Shown here one piece after another: positions 43,128 to 52,178 of a stretch of DNA of 58,891 bases (the stretch's first letter is position 1; each line of letters opens with the position of its first letter). This stretch comes from Deltaproteobacteria bacterium ADurb.Bin207 (GTDB lineage Bacteria > Myxococcota_A > Polyangia > Polyangiales > Polyangiaceae). Both the position numbers and the translations under genes were made by a program. A model generated the notes under the pieces. The model did no database searches and was not told the DNA's origin. It saw nothing but the letters and a program-made list of their open reading frames with translations. The stretch covers positions 1 to 58,891 of the forward strand of contig MWCO01000033.1 of NCBI GenBank assembly GCA_002070115.1. The letters are read 5' to 3'.

Positions 43128-44024
43128 TCACCCCACCCCACTGATTCGGTTCAAAGGCGGCGGAGGCTTGACCCGCATCACATCGACTCTTCGCGCATCT
43201 TTCGCGAAAATCGAAGAAAGGATCGAGAATATCCCTATGCTTGCCATGGCAGCCACGACCATGAGCGACAATCCCGCCCGCAAATCCACCTGAATCACTT
43301 CCCATCCTCGGGACCATAAAGGCCGCGACATCCTCGCCGCACCAAACACAACAATCATCAATATGGCCAAAATCGTGGAATATCCTGTCGTTCCCTCCCC
43401 GAGAAATCCCACCAGCGACAACGCTACCACCGCAAGGGTAGCCCCCGCGGCTATGCTCGCCAAAAGCGGCCCTTCCACCACCGCAAACCCACCCAATAGT
43501 ACCGTCGGTAACGCCAGAAAACAGGCGATCAACAGGGCAATTCTCGCTCCCCCATACGCCGGGTAGCGATTGCGAAAAAGCAGCGCCGCAGGCAACGTCG
43601 CCATCGTCACCCCTTGCAACACCGCCACCAGCATTCCGCTTTCTTTGGTAATCCAATTGCCCAGAGGCCCCGCACCCAACAACCCAAGGGCCGCCACCAG
43701 CCCCGCAAGCACCATCGACACGATCCCTCGCGCCAAATATCCTCCCGGAATGGCTCCAAGAATCAACAAAACCACCCCTACCCCGTATTCAATCCAAGGA
43801 CTGCCCAACGTTGCCGGGATCAGCCCCCAATGTACGCCCACCCCCATCCCCACCATCGCCACCGCAAATACCACGTTCCACAACCGAAACGCATTGCGCC
43901 AGGGCGCCAAAGGCGCCACGTCTTCACGCAATACCTCCGAAGCAAGAACCGGCATCGGTGTTGCTGTATGCGGACGCCCTTCGCCTCCAGGGCGCGGAGA
44001 AGACGTAGGGGACTTCGCCATCAT
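43128..44024 (-). CDS. Polytopic membrane protein of unknown family
   Basis: A protein of 298 residues (alternative start 44021). A hydrophilic N-terminus of about 45 residues precedes eight or so hydrophobic segments, for example VVFAVAMVGMGVGVHWGLI, YGVGVVLLILGAIPGGYLA, IALLIACFLALPTVLLGGF and LSLMVVAAMASIGIFSIL, separated by short loops. No enzyme motif or transporter signature is visible. The C-terminus is short and basic. It lies between the lipoprotein/pseudokinase operon and the FGase gene on the same strand and may be read in one transcript, though a 219-base gap intervenes before the lipoprotein gene. Confidence 0.7.
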   Translation of the reverse strand: MMAKSPTSSPRPGGEGRPHTATPMPVLASEVLREDVAPLAPWRNAFRLWNVVFAVAMVGMGVGVHWGLIPATLGSPWIEYGVGVVLLILGAIPGGYLARGIVSMVLAGLVAALGLLGAGPLGNWITKESGMLVAVLQGVTMATLPAALLFRNRYPAYGGARIALLIACFLALPTVLLGGFAVVEGPLLASIAAGATLAVVALSLVGFLGEGTTGYSTILAILMIVVFGAARMSRPLWSRGWEVIQVDLRAGLSLMVVAAMASIGIFSILSSIFAKDARRVDVMRVKPPPPLNRISGVG

Positions 44025-44052
44025 GGTTGCGCCCGAAGGCTATGCATGGCCT

Positions 44053-44853
44053 TCATCCTACCGCAGCTCGACCCATCGTGGCCACCATTGTGCGGCACAA
44101 GCTTCGAACCATCGAAAACCCCTCGGGATAACGACAAAAAGTCCTTTCGTTCATATATAAGCGTCGCGCCACTTCGACTTGCATCGCATGCATGCCCGCT
44201 TGCGGCTTGCCCAAACGAGCGGTGGTCGCACCCCCCGCATAGGGAACATCGTGAACCACCCGCAAACCAAAAGCACGAACGGCCTTTTCCAGCCCGTCGA
44301 CCAACCGATCCGACGCCGTGCTTCGACCCAACGTGCCAATCACCACATCCGCATCAACCCCCTCGGATGGCATGGAATGCATGCTCAACACCACCACCGT
44401 GCCAAACCGCTGACACCTATGCTCGACGACCTCATCGAGCGCCCCATGATATGGCTTGTAGAAACAATCGAGCCGTCGCTGCAACTCTTGCGGTTCCACC
44501 GGCTGCCGTAACGCCTGACATCCGGACCTCGTTTCTCGCCACAATAACCCATGCGGACACGACGATGCCGTCGCCCCCCGCACGCTTCGCCCATCCACAT
44601 CGTCTGGCGCCCGGTTCAGATCCAGCACATAACGGCTCCACCGAGACGCGATAATCGTCGCCCCTTCTTCGAACAGATCCGTCACCAATTCATCCACGTA
44701 CAAGTCCGCGTCCGCAGCAAGGGACATGACCGGCGCCACGCAATGGGCCATCGATTCCGGATCCATGAACAAACCCGCATGAGGGACTTCCACCACCACG
44801 GGGGTATGCCCCGTCCGCGGCTCGAACACCTCGAAAGGCGCGGAAATTACCAT
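44053..44853 (-). CDS. N-formylglutamate amidohydrolase-family protein
   Basis: The start at 44853 has GGGAGAG seven bases before it. A longer form from 44901 would overlap the xerD stop as ATGA and remains possible. The protein has the FGase (PF05013) pattern: VVVEVPHAGLF, an Asp-rich site (DADLYVDEL), SRYVLDLNRAPDDV, a His in LSMHSMPS, DVVIGTLGRST and YAGGATTARLGKPQ. FGases release formate from N-formylglutamate in histidine degradation or act on related formyl amides. No other hut gene is nearby, so the substrate may differ. It is the downstream partner of xerD on the same strand. Confidence 0.88.
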   Translation of the reverse strand: MVISAPFEVFEPRTGHTPVVVEVPHAGLFMDPESMAHCVAPVMSLAADADLYVDELVTDLFEEGATIIASRWSRYVLDLNRAPDDVDGRSVRGATASSCPHGLLWRETRSGCQALRQPVEPQELQRRLDCFYKPYHGALDEVVEHRCQRFGTVVVLSMHSMPSEGVDADVVIGTLGRSTASDRLVDGLEKAVRAFGLRVVHDVPYAGGATTARLGKPQAGMHAMQVEVARRLYMNERTFCRYPEGFSMVRSLCRTMVATMGRAAVG

Positions 44854-44897
44854 AGAACGACTCTCCCATCCCAGCACCATGCCCCTCGCTCCCCCTT

Positions 44898-45791
44898 TCA
44901 TCGCGCTCGAGGATGCGTTTCGCGATACACCCTTCGGACATGATCATCGGCGACATGGGTGTAAATTTCCGTGGTGCCAATATCCGCATGGCCCAACATG
45001 GCCTGGACTGCCCGAAGGTCCGCACCGTGGCGCAGCAAATGAGTCGCGAAGGAATGTCGAAGTTTATGGGGCGAAATGGGCTTCATGATGCCCACCCCCC
45101 GAGCATAACGCACCACGAGTTTCCAAAACCCTTGCCGCGTCAAGGCTCCCCCCCGCGGCGATACGAAAAGCACCGTATCCTTTTCGGTGGCATGGTGGGC
45201 TCGCCCCATTTCCAAATAGGTTTGGATGGCATCGAGCGCGACTTCGCCCACGGGCACCAATCTCGATTTTCCACCTTTTCCTGTAACTTTGACGATTCCC
45301 GCGCGAAAATCCACGGCTCCAAGACGCAACCCCACAAGTTCACTCACCCTCAATCCCGCCGCATACATCAATCGCAACATGGCCCGATCCCGAATTCCTC
45401 GCGGCGTGGACTCGTCCGGCGCATCCAACAGACGATCCACTTCCTGTTCGTCGAGCCATATCGGAAGCTTGCGACGCGTGCGCGGACGATCGATGAGCAC
45501 GCAAGGGTCGGTGGAGATTGCTTTTTCCCGCACCAAAAAGCGACAAAACCCGCGAACCGCCGACAAATGCCGGGCGGCGGAGCGCGCCCCAAGTCCCTGT
45601 TTTCCCAGTTCTACCAGGTATACAGACACCAGAGGCGTATCGATATCCTTGGGTGTCTTTGCCCCTTGCTCCTCCGCCAAGGCCAGCAATTTTCCCAAGT
45701 CCCGAGAATACGACTCCACCGTGTTGCGGGAAAGCGCACGTTCGATCCGCAAATAATCGAGGTAAGCATCGACCCAGGCGTGAAGGTCCAC
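44898..45791 (-). CDS. xerD: Tyrosine recombinase XerD
   Basis: Resolves chromosome dimers at dif together with XerC. GTG start at 45791 with AGGATCGGCGG upstream. The N-terminal SAM-like DNA-binding domain (about residues 1-95) is followed by the catalytic domain with Arg148 (AAGLRVSEL), a Lys in KVTGKGGKSRLVPVG, His242 and Arg245 (HKLRHSFATHLL), His268 (GHADIGTTEIYTHV) and Tyr277. The length of 297 residues is standard. No integrase-type neighbour or att site is seen, so a housekeeping role is likely; XerC against XerD assignment is by length and sequence texture and is less certain. Confidence 0.93.
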   Translation of the reverse strand: MDLHAWVDAYLDYLRIERALSRNTVESYSRDLGKLLALAEEQGAKTPKDIDTPLVSVYLVELGKQGLGARSAARHLSAVRGFCRFLVREKAISTDPCVLIDRPRTRRKLPIWLDEQEVDRLLDAPDESTPRGIRDRAMLRLMYAAGLRVSELVGLRLGAVDFRAGIVKVTGKGGKSRLVPVGEVALDAIQTYLEMGRAHHATEKDTVLFVSPRGGALTRQGFWKLVVRYARGVGIMKPISPHKLRHSFATHLLRHGADLRAVQAMLGHADIGTTEIYTHVADDHVRRVYRETHPRAR

Positions 45792-45964
45792 CCGCCGATC
45801 CTACCGCAACGCCCCGTGCGCCGTCGACTTTCCCGCCATCGGTCCGCCCGCGTACGCTACCCCCCGTAGTGATTGCCAACTTGCCGATGTACCGCTTGGC
45901 TCACCGTCGAAGACCGAAACCACGTCCGGCAGATCGAATATAACATATTGAATTTGCATATTTT

Positions 45965-46459
45965 TTATTGCCCCGTCGAATCTGGGAGTATGGCGCAAGC
46001 GTCAGCGGTCTGGGGCCCAGCGCTTAACGTTTTCTCAACCTCGAGCGCTTGCTTTTCGAGATCGCGTTGCAGCTCCATCTGCTCGACGACCTTCGTCAAT
46101 TGCTCGGATCGAAGGGCGGTCACATAGGCCGTGAGCCGCTGCCGACGCTGTTCGGTCAATGCGAGCAGGTCTTTGGCCCGCTCTGCTCCCCACACGGTTT
46201 GCGGTTTCCAGGCTTTTGCGGCAGAAATCGCTTCGTCCATGGGTATTTTCGCGTCGGCCTCGATCCGATCCGCCGCTTGTCGCGGACGTCCTTGCAGAGC
46301 TAGCTGATCCGCTTCATGCGAGATGCGCGCAACCCGCTTGTCTTTTTCCAAAACCGCCTGCGCCTGCCGACGATCCTGTTCACACGAAGCCATTCCACCG
46401 CGGCCGCATCCGGGCAGCAACCCGAGCATCAGCAGCAAAAGAGCGCGGCTAACCATCAT
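45965..46459 (-). CDS. Putative lipoprotein with coiled-coil region
   Basis: The start at 46459 forms ATGA with the PilZ gene stop. The signal MMVSRALLLLMLGLLPGCG gives a lipobox Cys at residue 18. The mature protein (about 145 residues) is highly helical and charged, with many Glu, Gln, Lys, Arg and Ala (for example SEQLTKVVEQMELQRDLEKQ), so a coiled coil is likely. Only three Cys remain. No family is recognised. It may sit under the outer membrane and act with the PilZ protein's pathway, but the order alone does not prove that. Confidence 0.7.
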   Translation of the reverse strand: MMVSRALLLLMLGLLPGCGRGGMASCEQDRRQAQAVLEKDKRVARISHEADQLALQGRPRQAADRIEADAKIPMDEAISAAKAWKPQTVWGAERAKDLLALTEQRRQRLTAYVTALRSEQLTKVVEQMELQRDLEKQALEVEKTLSAGPQTADACAILPDSTGQ

Positions 46460-46764
46460 CGGGGTTTTCGATTCACGTATTGGTCGAGCAATACCTGATC
46501 GAAGGGATCCATCGCCACGAAACGCAAGGCCTGGCGATTGCCCGAGACGCGAACCTGCCGCGTCCATGCCCAGATTCGGTCCACGGCCCCCGGAACCGCG
46601 ATTTCCACTGGATAATACGTTCGGTCATGCTGCGGCTCACTCATCTTTTCCAGCAGCACCCCCCCCTTCGATATATCCATCACTCGACAAGCATACGGAT
46701 ACCCGTCGATATACTTGTTGATCAGCAGATCGACCCGGGTTCGTTTCGAGACTCGTCGTTCCAT
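46456..46764 (-). CDS. PilZ-domain protein
   Basis: A small 102-residue protein, one PilZ domain without extra parts. KRTRVDLLINKYIDGY contains the RxxxR-type motif and MDISKGGVLLE the DxSxxG motif, the two halves of the c-di-GMP binding site; the first motif is somewhat altered, so binding should be tested. A GGAGG precedes the ATG. It is the first gene of a pair with the lipoprotein gene 45965-46459 (ATGA overlap). PilZ proteins of this size often act in motility or surface-structure control in myxobacteria. Confidence 0.85.
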   Translation of the reverse strand: MERRVSKRTRVDLLINKYIDGYPYACRVMDISKGGVLLEKMSEPQHDRTYYPVEIAVPGAVDRIWAWTRQVRVSGNRQALRFVAMDPFDQVLLDQYVNRKPR

Positions 46765-46863
46765 GGGCGAATACCTCCACCCACGAAGTATAAGCGAACC
46801 GAAACAATGTGATCAAATGTATGCACAAGTACAGTGACAACCCAAGGGAAGATGCTCTTGGGG

Positions 46864-46897
46864 CAAGCAATAAAACTTTGTAAAATTACAAGCTTGC
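46864..46897 (-). terminator. Nested inverted repeat at the end of the hydrolase gene
   Basis: Outer GCAAGC (46864-46869) pairs with GCTTGC (46892-46897), and the inner TTGTAA (46878-46883) with TTACAA (46886-46891). It covers the stop codon of the hydrolase gene; read on the minus strand the inner hairpin is followed by a short TTTTATT. A weak terminator is possible. Confidence 0.35.
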
Positions 46898-47761
46898 GTG
46901 TTCCCGCAAGAACTTCTCCACCCGCAAGTTGATGAGTTCCGGGTATTCGAGCGGTACGAAATGGGTGCCATTTCGCACGAGAAATAGCTCGACGTTGGAG
47001 ATTTGTCGGGCGAGCGGCTCGGCGTTGAACCGAGGCGTGACCCAGTCCTTGTCGCCGAAGATGACGAGGGTGGGGACATCGATTCCGCCGAGGATACCGT
47101 CGATGCGGTGGGTGGCGGCGGCACGGAGCAAGCGCAGAAAGGCGTGGGCGTTGACGCTGCGGAAGTGGCGAAGGATATCGAGCAGGCCTTCTTGGTCGGC
47201 GGCGGGAGCGACGAAACCGAGGCGTTTCAACCAGGAGGCGGTTTCCGGCCAGGAGCTGGCACGACGCACGGCGCGCTCCCACCATTCGGGGGACCAGGCC
47301 ATGGCGTCGAGGCCGAAGGGCAGCAGGCGTCGGATACCGGAGGGATCTCGCGGGCGACGGCCGTAGCAGGGGTTGATGAGGATGAGTCGGTCGGGGTGGG
47401 GGCCGGGGTGCCGGAAGGCTTCGAGCAGGACCTGGGCGCCGAAGCTCCATCCCAGCCAGGTGCCGCCTTGCACGTTTTCCGTTTGCAAGATGGCGTGCAA
47501 GTCCTGGGCGTGGGTATCGACGCGGGCGGGGAGAGTGGCGGTGGATTCGTTTTCCTCAGGGGAAACGAGGCCTCGATAATCCCAGAGCAGGAATCGGGCC
47601 TGGTCCGCGAAGTATTCGACGGTTTGGCGCCAGGCGGAATTGCCGGCGCCAAGGCCATTGGCCACGACGATCCAGGGACCCTGGCTACCGGCCACTTGGT
47701 AAGAGACTTCGGTTCCGTCCAGCGAGGCGGTATGTTTGGTCGTGTAGTCGACGGGGGGCAT
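46886..47761 (-). CDS. Alpha/beta-hydrolase fold protein
   Basis: A protein of 291 residues with all landmarks of the fold: the oxyanion region NGLGAGNSAW, the nucleophile elbow GWSFGAQ (Ser in GxSxG), the acid in LVIFGDKDWVTPR, and the His in VRNGTHFVPLE near the end. A lid-like helical region (about 150-220) covers the site. There is no signal peptide, so it is cytosolic. The substrate (ester, epoxide, haloalkane or other) cannot be told. It is divergent from the neighbour at 47989 and stands alone. Confidence 0.88.
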   Translation of the reverse strand: MPPVDYTTKHTASLDGTEVSYQVAGSQGPWIVVANGLGAGNSAWRQTVEYFADQARFLLWDYRGLVSPEENESTATLPARVDTHAQDLHAILQTENVQGGTWLGWSFGAQVLLEAFRHPGPHPDRLILINPCYGRRPRDPSGIRRLLPFGLDAMAWSPEWWERAVRRASSWPETASWLKRLGFVAPAADQEGLLDILRHFRSVNAHAFLRLLRAAATHRIDGILGGIDVPTLVIFGDKDWVTPRFNAEPLARQISNVELFLVRNGTHFVPLEYPELINLRVEKFLREHASL

Positions 47762-47988
47762 GAGCGGGGGTTATTCGACGGGAAGGGGTGGAGAGCAAGG
47801 TAAAAATGGGTGCGTACGGATTGGCTTGGGCAGGAGGCAAGCGATTCGAGCGGGCAGTCCCGGCGATAGTCCCGTCTGTCGTTGTGCCGCCTGCACAAAA
47901 CGTTGACAGAATGCATGTCTGCCCGCTACGTTCTGCGCTCGGTTCCAAAGCCTCAATTCCCATTTCGCAACTTGCTGGCAAAGAGCAG

Positions 47989-49143
47989 ATGTCCGAGAAG
48001 AAAGTCAAAATCGACCTAAAGACACGTCTTGGCAGGGCTTCGAAAGGGGCCACGTCGACGCCGGGTGTGGTCCCTCCCCCCGCGATGGGGATCGCTCCTC
48101 CGCCGGGTATCGTGTCTGGTATTCCCGCCCCTCCTTTTGCAGCCCAGCCGAAGAAGCCTGCCGGTCCGAAGATCGATCAGGACGAGCCGTTCGCGGCGGT
48201 TTCGGCGGGGGCCGTAGCGCCGCAAGCGCAAGAAATCAAAGTTGAAATCGGCCATGAGGTGGTGCAGGCCCAGAAAAAGGGCTTCGTGAAGGTGGTGCTT
48301 GCCGCCGTGCTCGCTGGCCTGTTGGGCGCCGGTATTGGTGCCGCGATCGGTTCTCTCCAGGCCCGAGGCGCGCAAGATGCCGTCGCCGTCCATGACGCAC
48401 AAAGCCTCATCGAGCCAATCAACAAGGCAAAAGAGAATATCGAAGCGCTTCAAACCAAAGTCGCTGACGGCACCAAAAGCATCTACAAAGACAAAAAATT
48501 CCCCGAAAACTTCGCTAAGGAATTGTCGACCATCGACATCGGTTTTTCCGCGAGCGACCTGGGCGGCAAAGCCTTGCATCGTCTCAAGCCTGCTCTTATG
48601 CGCGACTTATTCGATTTTGCGCGGGACGCGCAAGAACTCGAAACGCGCAAGGAATCCTTGCGACGTCTATTCGATGCCCGCAAAGCCGCCATCATCGAAC
48701 TCATCGAGCAAGGGAAAAATCCGCAGATCAGTTATGGCGTTTTCGTGCAGAAGGACCGAAACGGCAATCCGGTCGGCACGTTCGTTCCTTTGGCCAAACC
48801 GTATCGCTTCGACGAAAAATCATGGCCTGATGAATTGAGTCTCAATACCGGCAGTGAAGTCGTCAAAGCCCAGCGATACAAGACCGGCGAGCCTTTTACC
48901 CAGGCACCTCGACGCGAAGGGGATAAACCCACGGTTTACACCATTCCTCTCGAACCCGATGGTGTCGTCAAGGTATTCCCTCCTCGTCTCAGCCAGCGGA
49001 TCGAAGAAGATCTCAAGGCCATGGCTGCCCTCATCACGGGAACGACCCACGGTGAGGTCGCCGCGGATCAGGAGAAGCGAGGTCTGCTCAAGCTCGCCGA
49101 GGAAATTACCCGAGAACTCTCCACGATCGGCGCCAAACGATAG
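47989..49143 (+). CDS. Single-pass membrane protein with Pro/Ala-rich N-terminus
   Basis: The start at 47989 (MSEKKVKIDLKTRLGR) is preferred over an in-frame start at 47788 because AAAGAG precedes it and the text upstream is low-complexity. Residues 1-90 are Pro/Ala/Gly/Lys-rich. One transmembrane helix (about residues 105-125, with GLLGAGIGAAIGS) is followed by a long, charged, largely helical domain (about 130-380), with segments such as INKAKENIEALQTKVADG and LETRKESLRRLFDARKAA suggesting coiled coils, and a beta part (YGVFVQKDRNGNPVGTFVP). The family is unknown. It may be a scaffold on the inner-membrane outer face. It is convergent with the CorC-type gene. Confidence 0.7.
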   Translation: MSEKKVKIDLKTRLGRASKGATSTPGVVPPPAMGIAPPPGIVSGIPAPPFAAQPKKPAGPKIDQDEPFAAVSAGAVAPQAQEIKVEIGHEVVQAQKKGFVKVVLAAVLAGLLGAGIGAAIGSLQARGAQDAVAVHDAQSLIEPINKAKENIEALQTKVADGTKSIYKDKKFPENFAKELSTIDIGFSASDLGGKALHRLKPALMRDLFDFARDAQELETRKESLRRLFDARKAAIIELIEQGKNPQISYGVFVQKDRNGNPVGTFVPLAKPYRFDEKSWPDELSLNTGSEVVKAQRYKTGEPFTQAPRREGDKPTVYTIPLEPDGVVKVFPPRLSQRIEEDLKAMAALITGTTHGEVAADQEKRGLLKLAEEITRELSTIGAKR

Positions 49144-49173
49144 CGCCCGTCACGCTGCCCTCCAAAGATTATT

Positions 49174-50520
49174 TCACGTCGCCACGAACGGTTCTTGCGC
49201 CCGCGGAGGCACGCTCTGCCCATCCTTGCGGTGAATCTCCACTTTCGAAATCTTTCGCTCGTCCGCCTCGCGAACGATGAAACGCATACCCCACGCCTCG
49301 AGTTCGGCTCCCGGCTCCGGAACACGTCCCGCCCGATGAATGATCCATCCCCCAAGCGATACGAAATCCCCCTCCTCCGCAAATTCGGTTCCCAACATCT
49401 CCGATAGATCATCGATGGCCATCGCCGCATCCACCAGCATCCCACCGTTGCCGAGTTCCACGATCGGATCCTCTTCCACGTCATGCTCGTCGCGAATGTC
49501 GCCAATGATCTCTTCGATGATGTCCTCCAACGTCACGATGCCCGCCACACCGCCATAATCATCCACCACAACCGCCATGTGCAGACGTCGCGCGCGCATC
49601 TCCCGCAACAGCGCGGATACGGGTTTGGCTTCGGGAACGAAATTGACGGGAGTACGGACGATTTCCCCCACTTTTTTCCCTTGAAGATTCTGATCTTCCA
49701 CCACGCGGAACAAGTCCTTCGCGTAGAGCAACCCAATGATGTTATCCACCGATTCGCGATACACCGGATAGCGAGAATGACCTTTGCTCGAAATGACGCG
49801 AAGCGCCTCTTCCAAGGTCGTCTCCGCATCGATGGCGGTAACGCTCGTGCGCGGAACCATTACCTCCACAGCCATCAAGTCCTCGAATTCCAACATGTTT
49901 TTTAGCATCTGGACACGCTCTTCCTCAAGCGTGCCATCCCGTTGACCTTCCTCGAGCAGCAGCCCCACCTCATGCTCTCGGTAACGAGCATCCTCTTCTC
50001 GATGAGGAATGAGTTTCCCCGTCAATCGAGCGATCCATTCCAACGGCCATGCCACTGGCGCGAGCAGCATTTCGAAAGGAAATAGCAGGCGAAGCAGAAA
50101 CGGAGCCGCTTTCGAAGGATGACGGCGAACCAACGATGTCGTCACTTCGGTCAATAGCCCGTAGGTGGCGAGCGTACCCAACACGGCGATGGGCAAAGCC
50201 CAGCCCTCGTTCAAAGGAAGGATGGCCTGACCAATGAGCACCGCGGTCATCGCTGTGCATGCCACACGCCCCACCAACCATCGCGATCGGATCCGTATCG
50301 GGTTTTTCAAATACCGATTCAACGCGTCACGATGGGCCCCTTGGGCGTCATCGCGCAACACCGTCAGACGAGTGGTGGGCATGGCGACGAGCGTGACCGT
50401 GGCCGCACTGAATACGCTTCCCAGAAGCGCGGAAAAGACTGCTCCGCCCCAATGGGCAGCCATCGCTGTCTGCGTTTCCATGACCAGCGCAAGTTCTTGG
50501 CCGAGTTGATCCCAACTCAC
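49174..50520 (-). CDS. HlyC/CorC-family membrane protein with CBS domains
   Basis: GTG start at 50520, six bases after GGAG. The N-terminus (about residues 20-150) has hydrophobic segments resembling a CNNM/DUF21 membrane part, although shorter and less regular than usual. Residues about 205-330 hold a CBS pair: VEVMVPRTSVTAID, GHSRYPVYRESVDNIIGLL and VVVDDYGGVAGIVTLEDI. Residues about 350-440 form the CorC_HlyC transporter-associated domain (EFAEEGDFVSLGGWIIHRAG). Such proteins are linked to Mg2+/Co2+ efflux or membrane integrity. It is divergent from the Flg_hook/SctP-like gene at 50602 and convergent with 47989-49143. Confidence 0.9.
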   Translation of the reverse strand: MSWDQLGQELALVMETQTAMAAHWGGAVFSALLGSVFSAATVTLVAMPTTRLTVLRDDAQGAHRDALNRYLKNPIRIRSRWLVGRVACTAMTAVLIGQAILPLNEGWALPIAVLGTLATYGLLTEVTTSLVRRHPSKAAPFLLRLLFPFEMLLAPVAWPLEWIARLTGKLIPHREEDARYREHEVGLLLEEGQRDGTLEEERVQMLKNMLEFEDLMAVEVMVPRTSVTAIDAETTLEEALRVISSKGHSRYPVYRESVDNIIGLLYAKDLFRVVEDQNLQGKKVGEIVRTPVNFVPEAKPVSALLREMRARRLHMAVVVDDYGGVAGIVTLEDIIEEIIGDIRDEHDVEEDPIVELGNGGMLVDAAMAIDDLSEMLGTEFAEEGDFVSLGGWIIHRAGRVPEPGAELEAWGMRFIVREADERKISKVEIHRKDGQSVPPRAQEPFVAT

Positions 50521-50601
50521 GGAACGCTCCCCTGTAGCAAGTATTTCGCAACCATCCGTATAACTGTCCGAACTCCTTTCGTGTCGTTAGCGCCTATTTT
50601 C

Positions 50602-51198
50602 ATGAGCCATGCGTCCATCCCACGGGCGAAAGCACCGATCCTCGACAACGCCAAAGCATCGCTGCTTTCCCCTTGCTTCCGATCGTGCTTGCGTTCGATC
50701 GCTTGCGAAACCGAAGCACAACCCCTTTCGAACCCCATCGCGCGCGAGCCTCCCACCATCCTGCGCCCCAGCTTCAAGGATAAGCCATACGAGTCCGACG
50801 ATTCGCCGCCATCCGAGGACTCCTCGAGCCACGATGACGTGGGTGACTCATTTCGCTGTCGCGAGCCGTCCGCACCGGTCTTGGAACCATGCTTGCCGAT
50901 CGCGTCGTCCGAGGGACAAGAACAGCGCCAGCAATGGGCGCGCGTCCACACCCTCGAACAATGGTTTCCATCGATCGTACGAAAGGCCGCATGGTCCATT
51001 TCCGCCGATCGTCGTAGCGCCATCCTGCGATTGGAAATCGGCACCGGGGCCATGCGAGGAGCCATCGTGCTCATTCGAGCGGACCCCCACTCCGTCCACG
51101 TCGAGCTTGATGCTCCACCCGGTATCGATCTGGAGGCCTGGAAGAATCGTCTCCGTCGTCGCCTCGCATCTCACCGACTCGCCATGATTGTGTCTTAG
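50602..51198 (+). CDS. Putative SctP/FliK C-terminal-like protein
   Basis: A frame of 198 residues from ATG 50602. Residues 1-110 are Ser/Pro/Glu-rich and disordered. The last 75 residues alternate in a pattern like the Flg_hook or T3SS needle-length domain: SADRRSAILRLEIG, AIVLIRADPHSVHVELD, then an amphipathic helix LEAWKNRLRRRLASH. FliK/SctP proteins set hook or needle length, but no type III secretion gene lies in the window. The gene is convergent with truB (3-base overlap of the stops) and opposite in strand to its neighbours, and the similarity is only a pattern match. A competing minus-strand frame (50517-51074) looks less protein-like. Confidence 0.45.
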   Translation: MSHASIPRAKAPILDNAKASLLSPCFRSCLRSIACETEAQPLSNPIAREPPTILRPSFKDKPYESDDSPPSEDSSSHDDVGDSFRCREPSAPVLEPCLPIASSEGQEQRQQWARVHTLEQWFPSIVRKAAWSISADRRSAILRLEIGTGAMRGAIVLIRADPHSVHVELDAPPGIDLEAWKNRLRRRLASHRLAMIVS

Positions 51199-52178
51199 CA
51201 CATCTCGTCGATATGCAAGAAGGCTCGACACACCGTAGGCCGCCCCCGGGAACGATCTCCGATCGCCACAAGCCTTCCTTCCTCGGAAAACCAAGCGGAT
51301 ACGCGCTCGATCGGCGGATGAGCGAAATCGTCATCCCCAAGCGCCTGACCTCGCAGCGCTCGACAGGCACCTTGCCTCGTCAACGTTGCGACAGGAAGAC
51401 ATCGTCGTGCCGTCTGCTCCACCGATAGCATCGCATCGTTCATCGCTCGAGCGTCCGCGTCCAACGTTATCGTATCCTCCAGACCAAACGCTCCACTTCG
51501 TAGTCTGCGAAGCTCCATCAGATGAGAGGGAAGTTCGAGCGAACGGCCCAGGTCACGCGCCAGCGCTCGCACATAATACCCTTTGGAAACATGGACTTCG
51601 ACGATCACCGAGGGTGGATCCATCGTGGCTCCCACAAGGTCGAGACGATGCACCCGCACATCACGAGCGGGCAACTCCAATTGCTCACCTCGTCGCGCTC
51701 TTTGATACGACGCCACCCCATCTCGTTTGATCGCGGAGTACGAAGGCGGCACTTGCAACGTCCGATTTCGTTCCATGACCAGGGCATGGTGCAACGCTTG
51801 CCGATCGTTCTGCTCGAAGTGTCCTTTTTCGATGTGGGCGAGGATGGAAAGCAGGGCTGCCGGAACGGTTGCGGAATCGGTGATGCTTCCTTCCGCATCG
51901 AGGGTATCGGTGGCGTATCCGAGCAGAATTCGCGCTCGATATACTTTGTCTTCGAGCGTGAGATAGCTAGATAGCTTGGTACACGATCCGACCATCACCA
52001 CCAGAACTCCCGACGCCATCGGATCGAGCGTTCCCGCGTGTCCCACCGATCGCGTTTGCAAGGCACGACGCACTCGCGCCACCACGTCGTGGCTCGTAGG
52101 ACCGGAAGGCTTGTCGATGAGCAAGAGCCCGGACGGTTTCGAAGATGAACTCGAGGATGAATTCGAGGATGGCTTCAT
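51195..52178 (-). CDS. truB: tRNA pseudouridine-55 synthase TruB
   Basis: Forms pseudouridine at U55 of tRNAs. The start at 52178 (MKPSSNSSS) overlaps the acyltransferase stop as ATGA. Motifs: the N-terminal GLLLIDKPSGPTSHDVV, the catalytic motif GHAGTLDPMASGVLVV with the active-site Asp, YRARILLGYATDTLDAEG, PPSYSAIKRDGVASYQ and VHVSKGYYVRALARDLG. The C-terminal PUA-like part is short and divergent. A Ser-rich start (SSNSSSSSSSK) is unusual but probably harmless. It is usually near infB, rbfA and rpsO, but here it is paired with a lipid acyltransferase gene instead. Confidence 0.95.
   Translation of the reverse strand: MKPSSNSSSSSSSKPSGLLLIDKPSGPTSHDVVARVRRALQTRSVGHAGTLDPMASGVLVVMVGSCTKLSSYLTLEDKVYRARILLGYATDTLDAEGSITDSATVPAALLSILAHIEKGHFEQNDRQALHHALVMERNRTLQVPPSYSAIKRDGVASYQRARRGEQLELPARDVRVHRLDLVGATMDPPSVIVEVHVSKGYYVRALARDLGRSLELPSHLMELRRLRSGAFGLEDTITLDADARAMNDAMLSVEQTARRCLPVATLTRQGACRALRGQALGDDDFAHPPIERVSAWFSEEGRLVAIGDRSRGRPTVCRAFLHIDEMC

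Noticed and set aside
44898..45791. XerD-like recombinase as a sign of an integrated element
   Set aside because: The protein has standard XerD length and motifs, no att-like direct repeats or phage genes flank it, and its neighbours look like housekeeping genes.
50517..51074. A 185-codon minus-strand frame opposite the SctP/FliK-like gene
   Set aside because: It lacks a domain or signal and is rich in Arg/Ser in the manner of shadow frames; the plus-strand frame ends in an ordered-looking domain. Confidence in either is limited.
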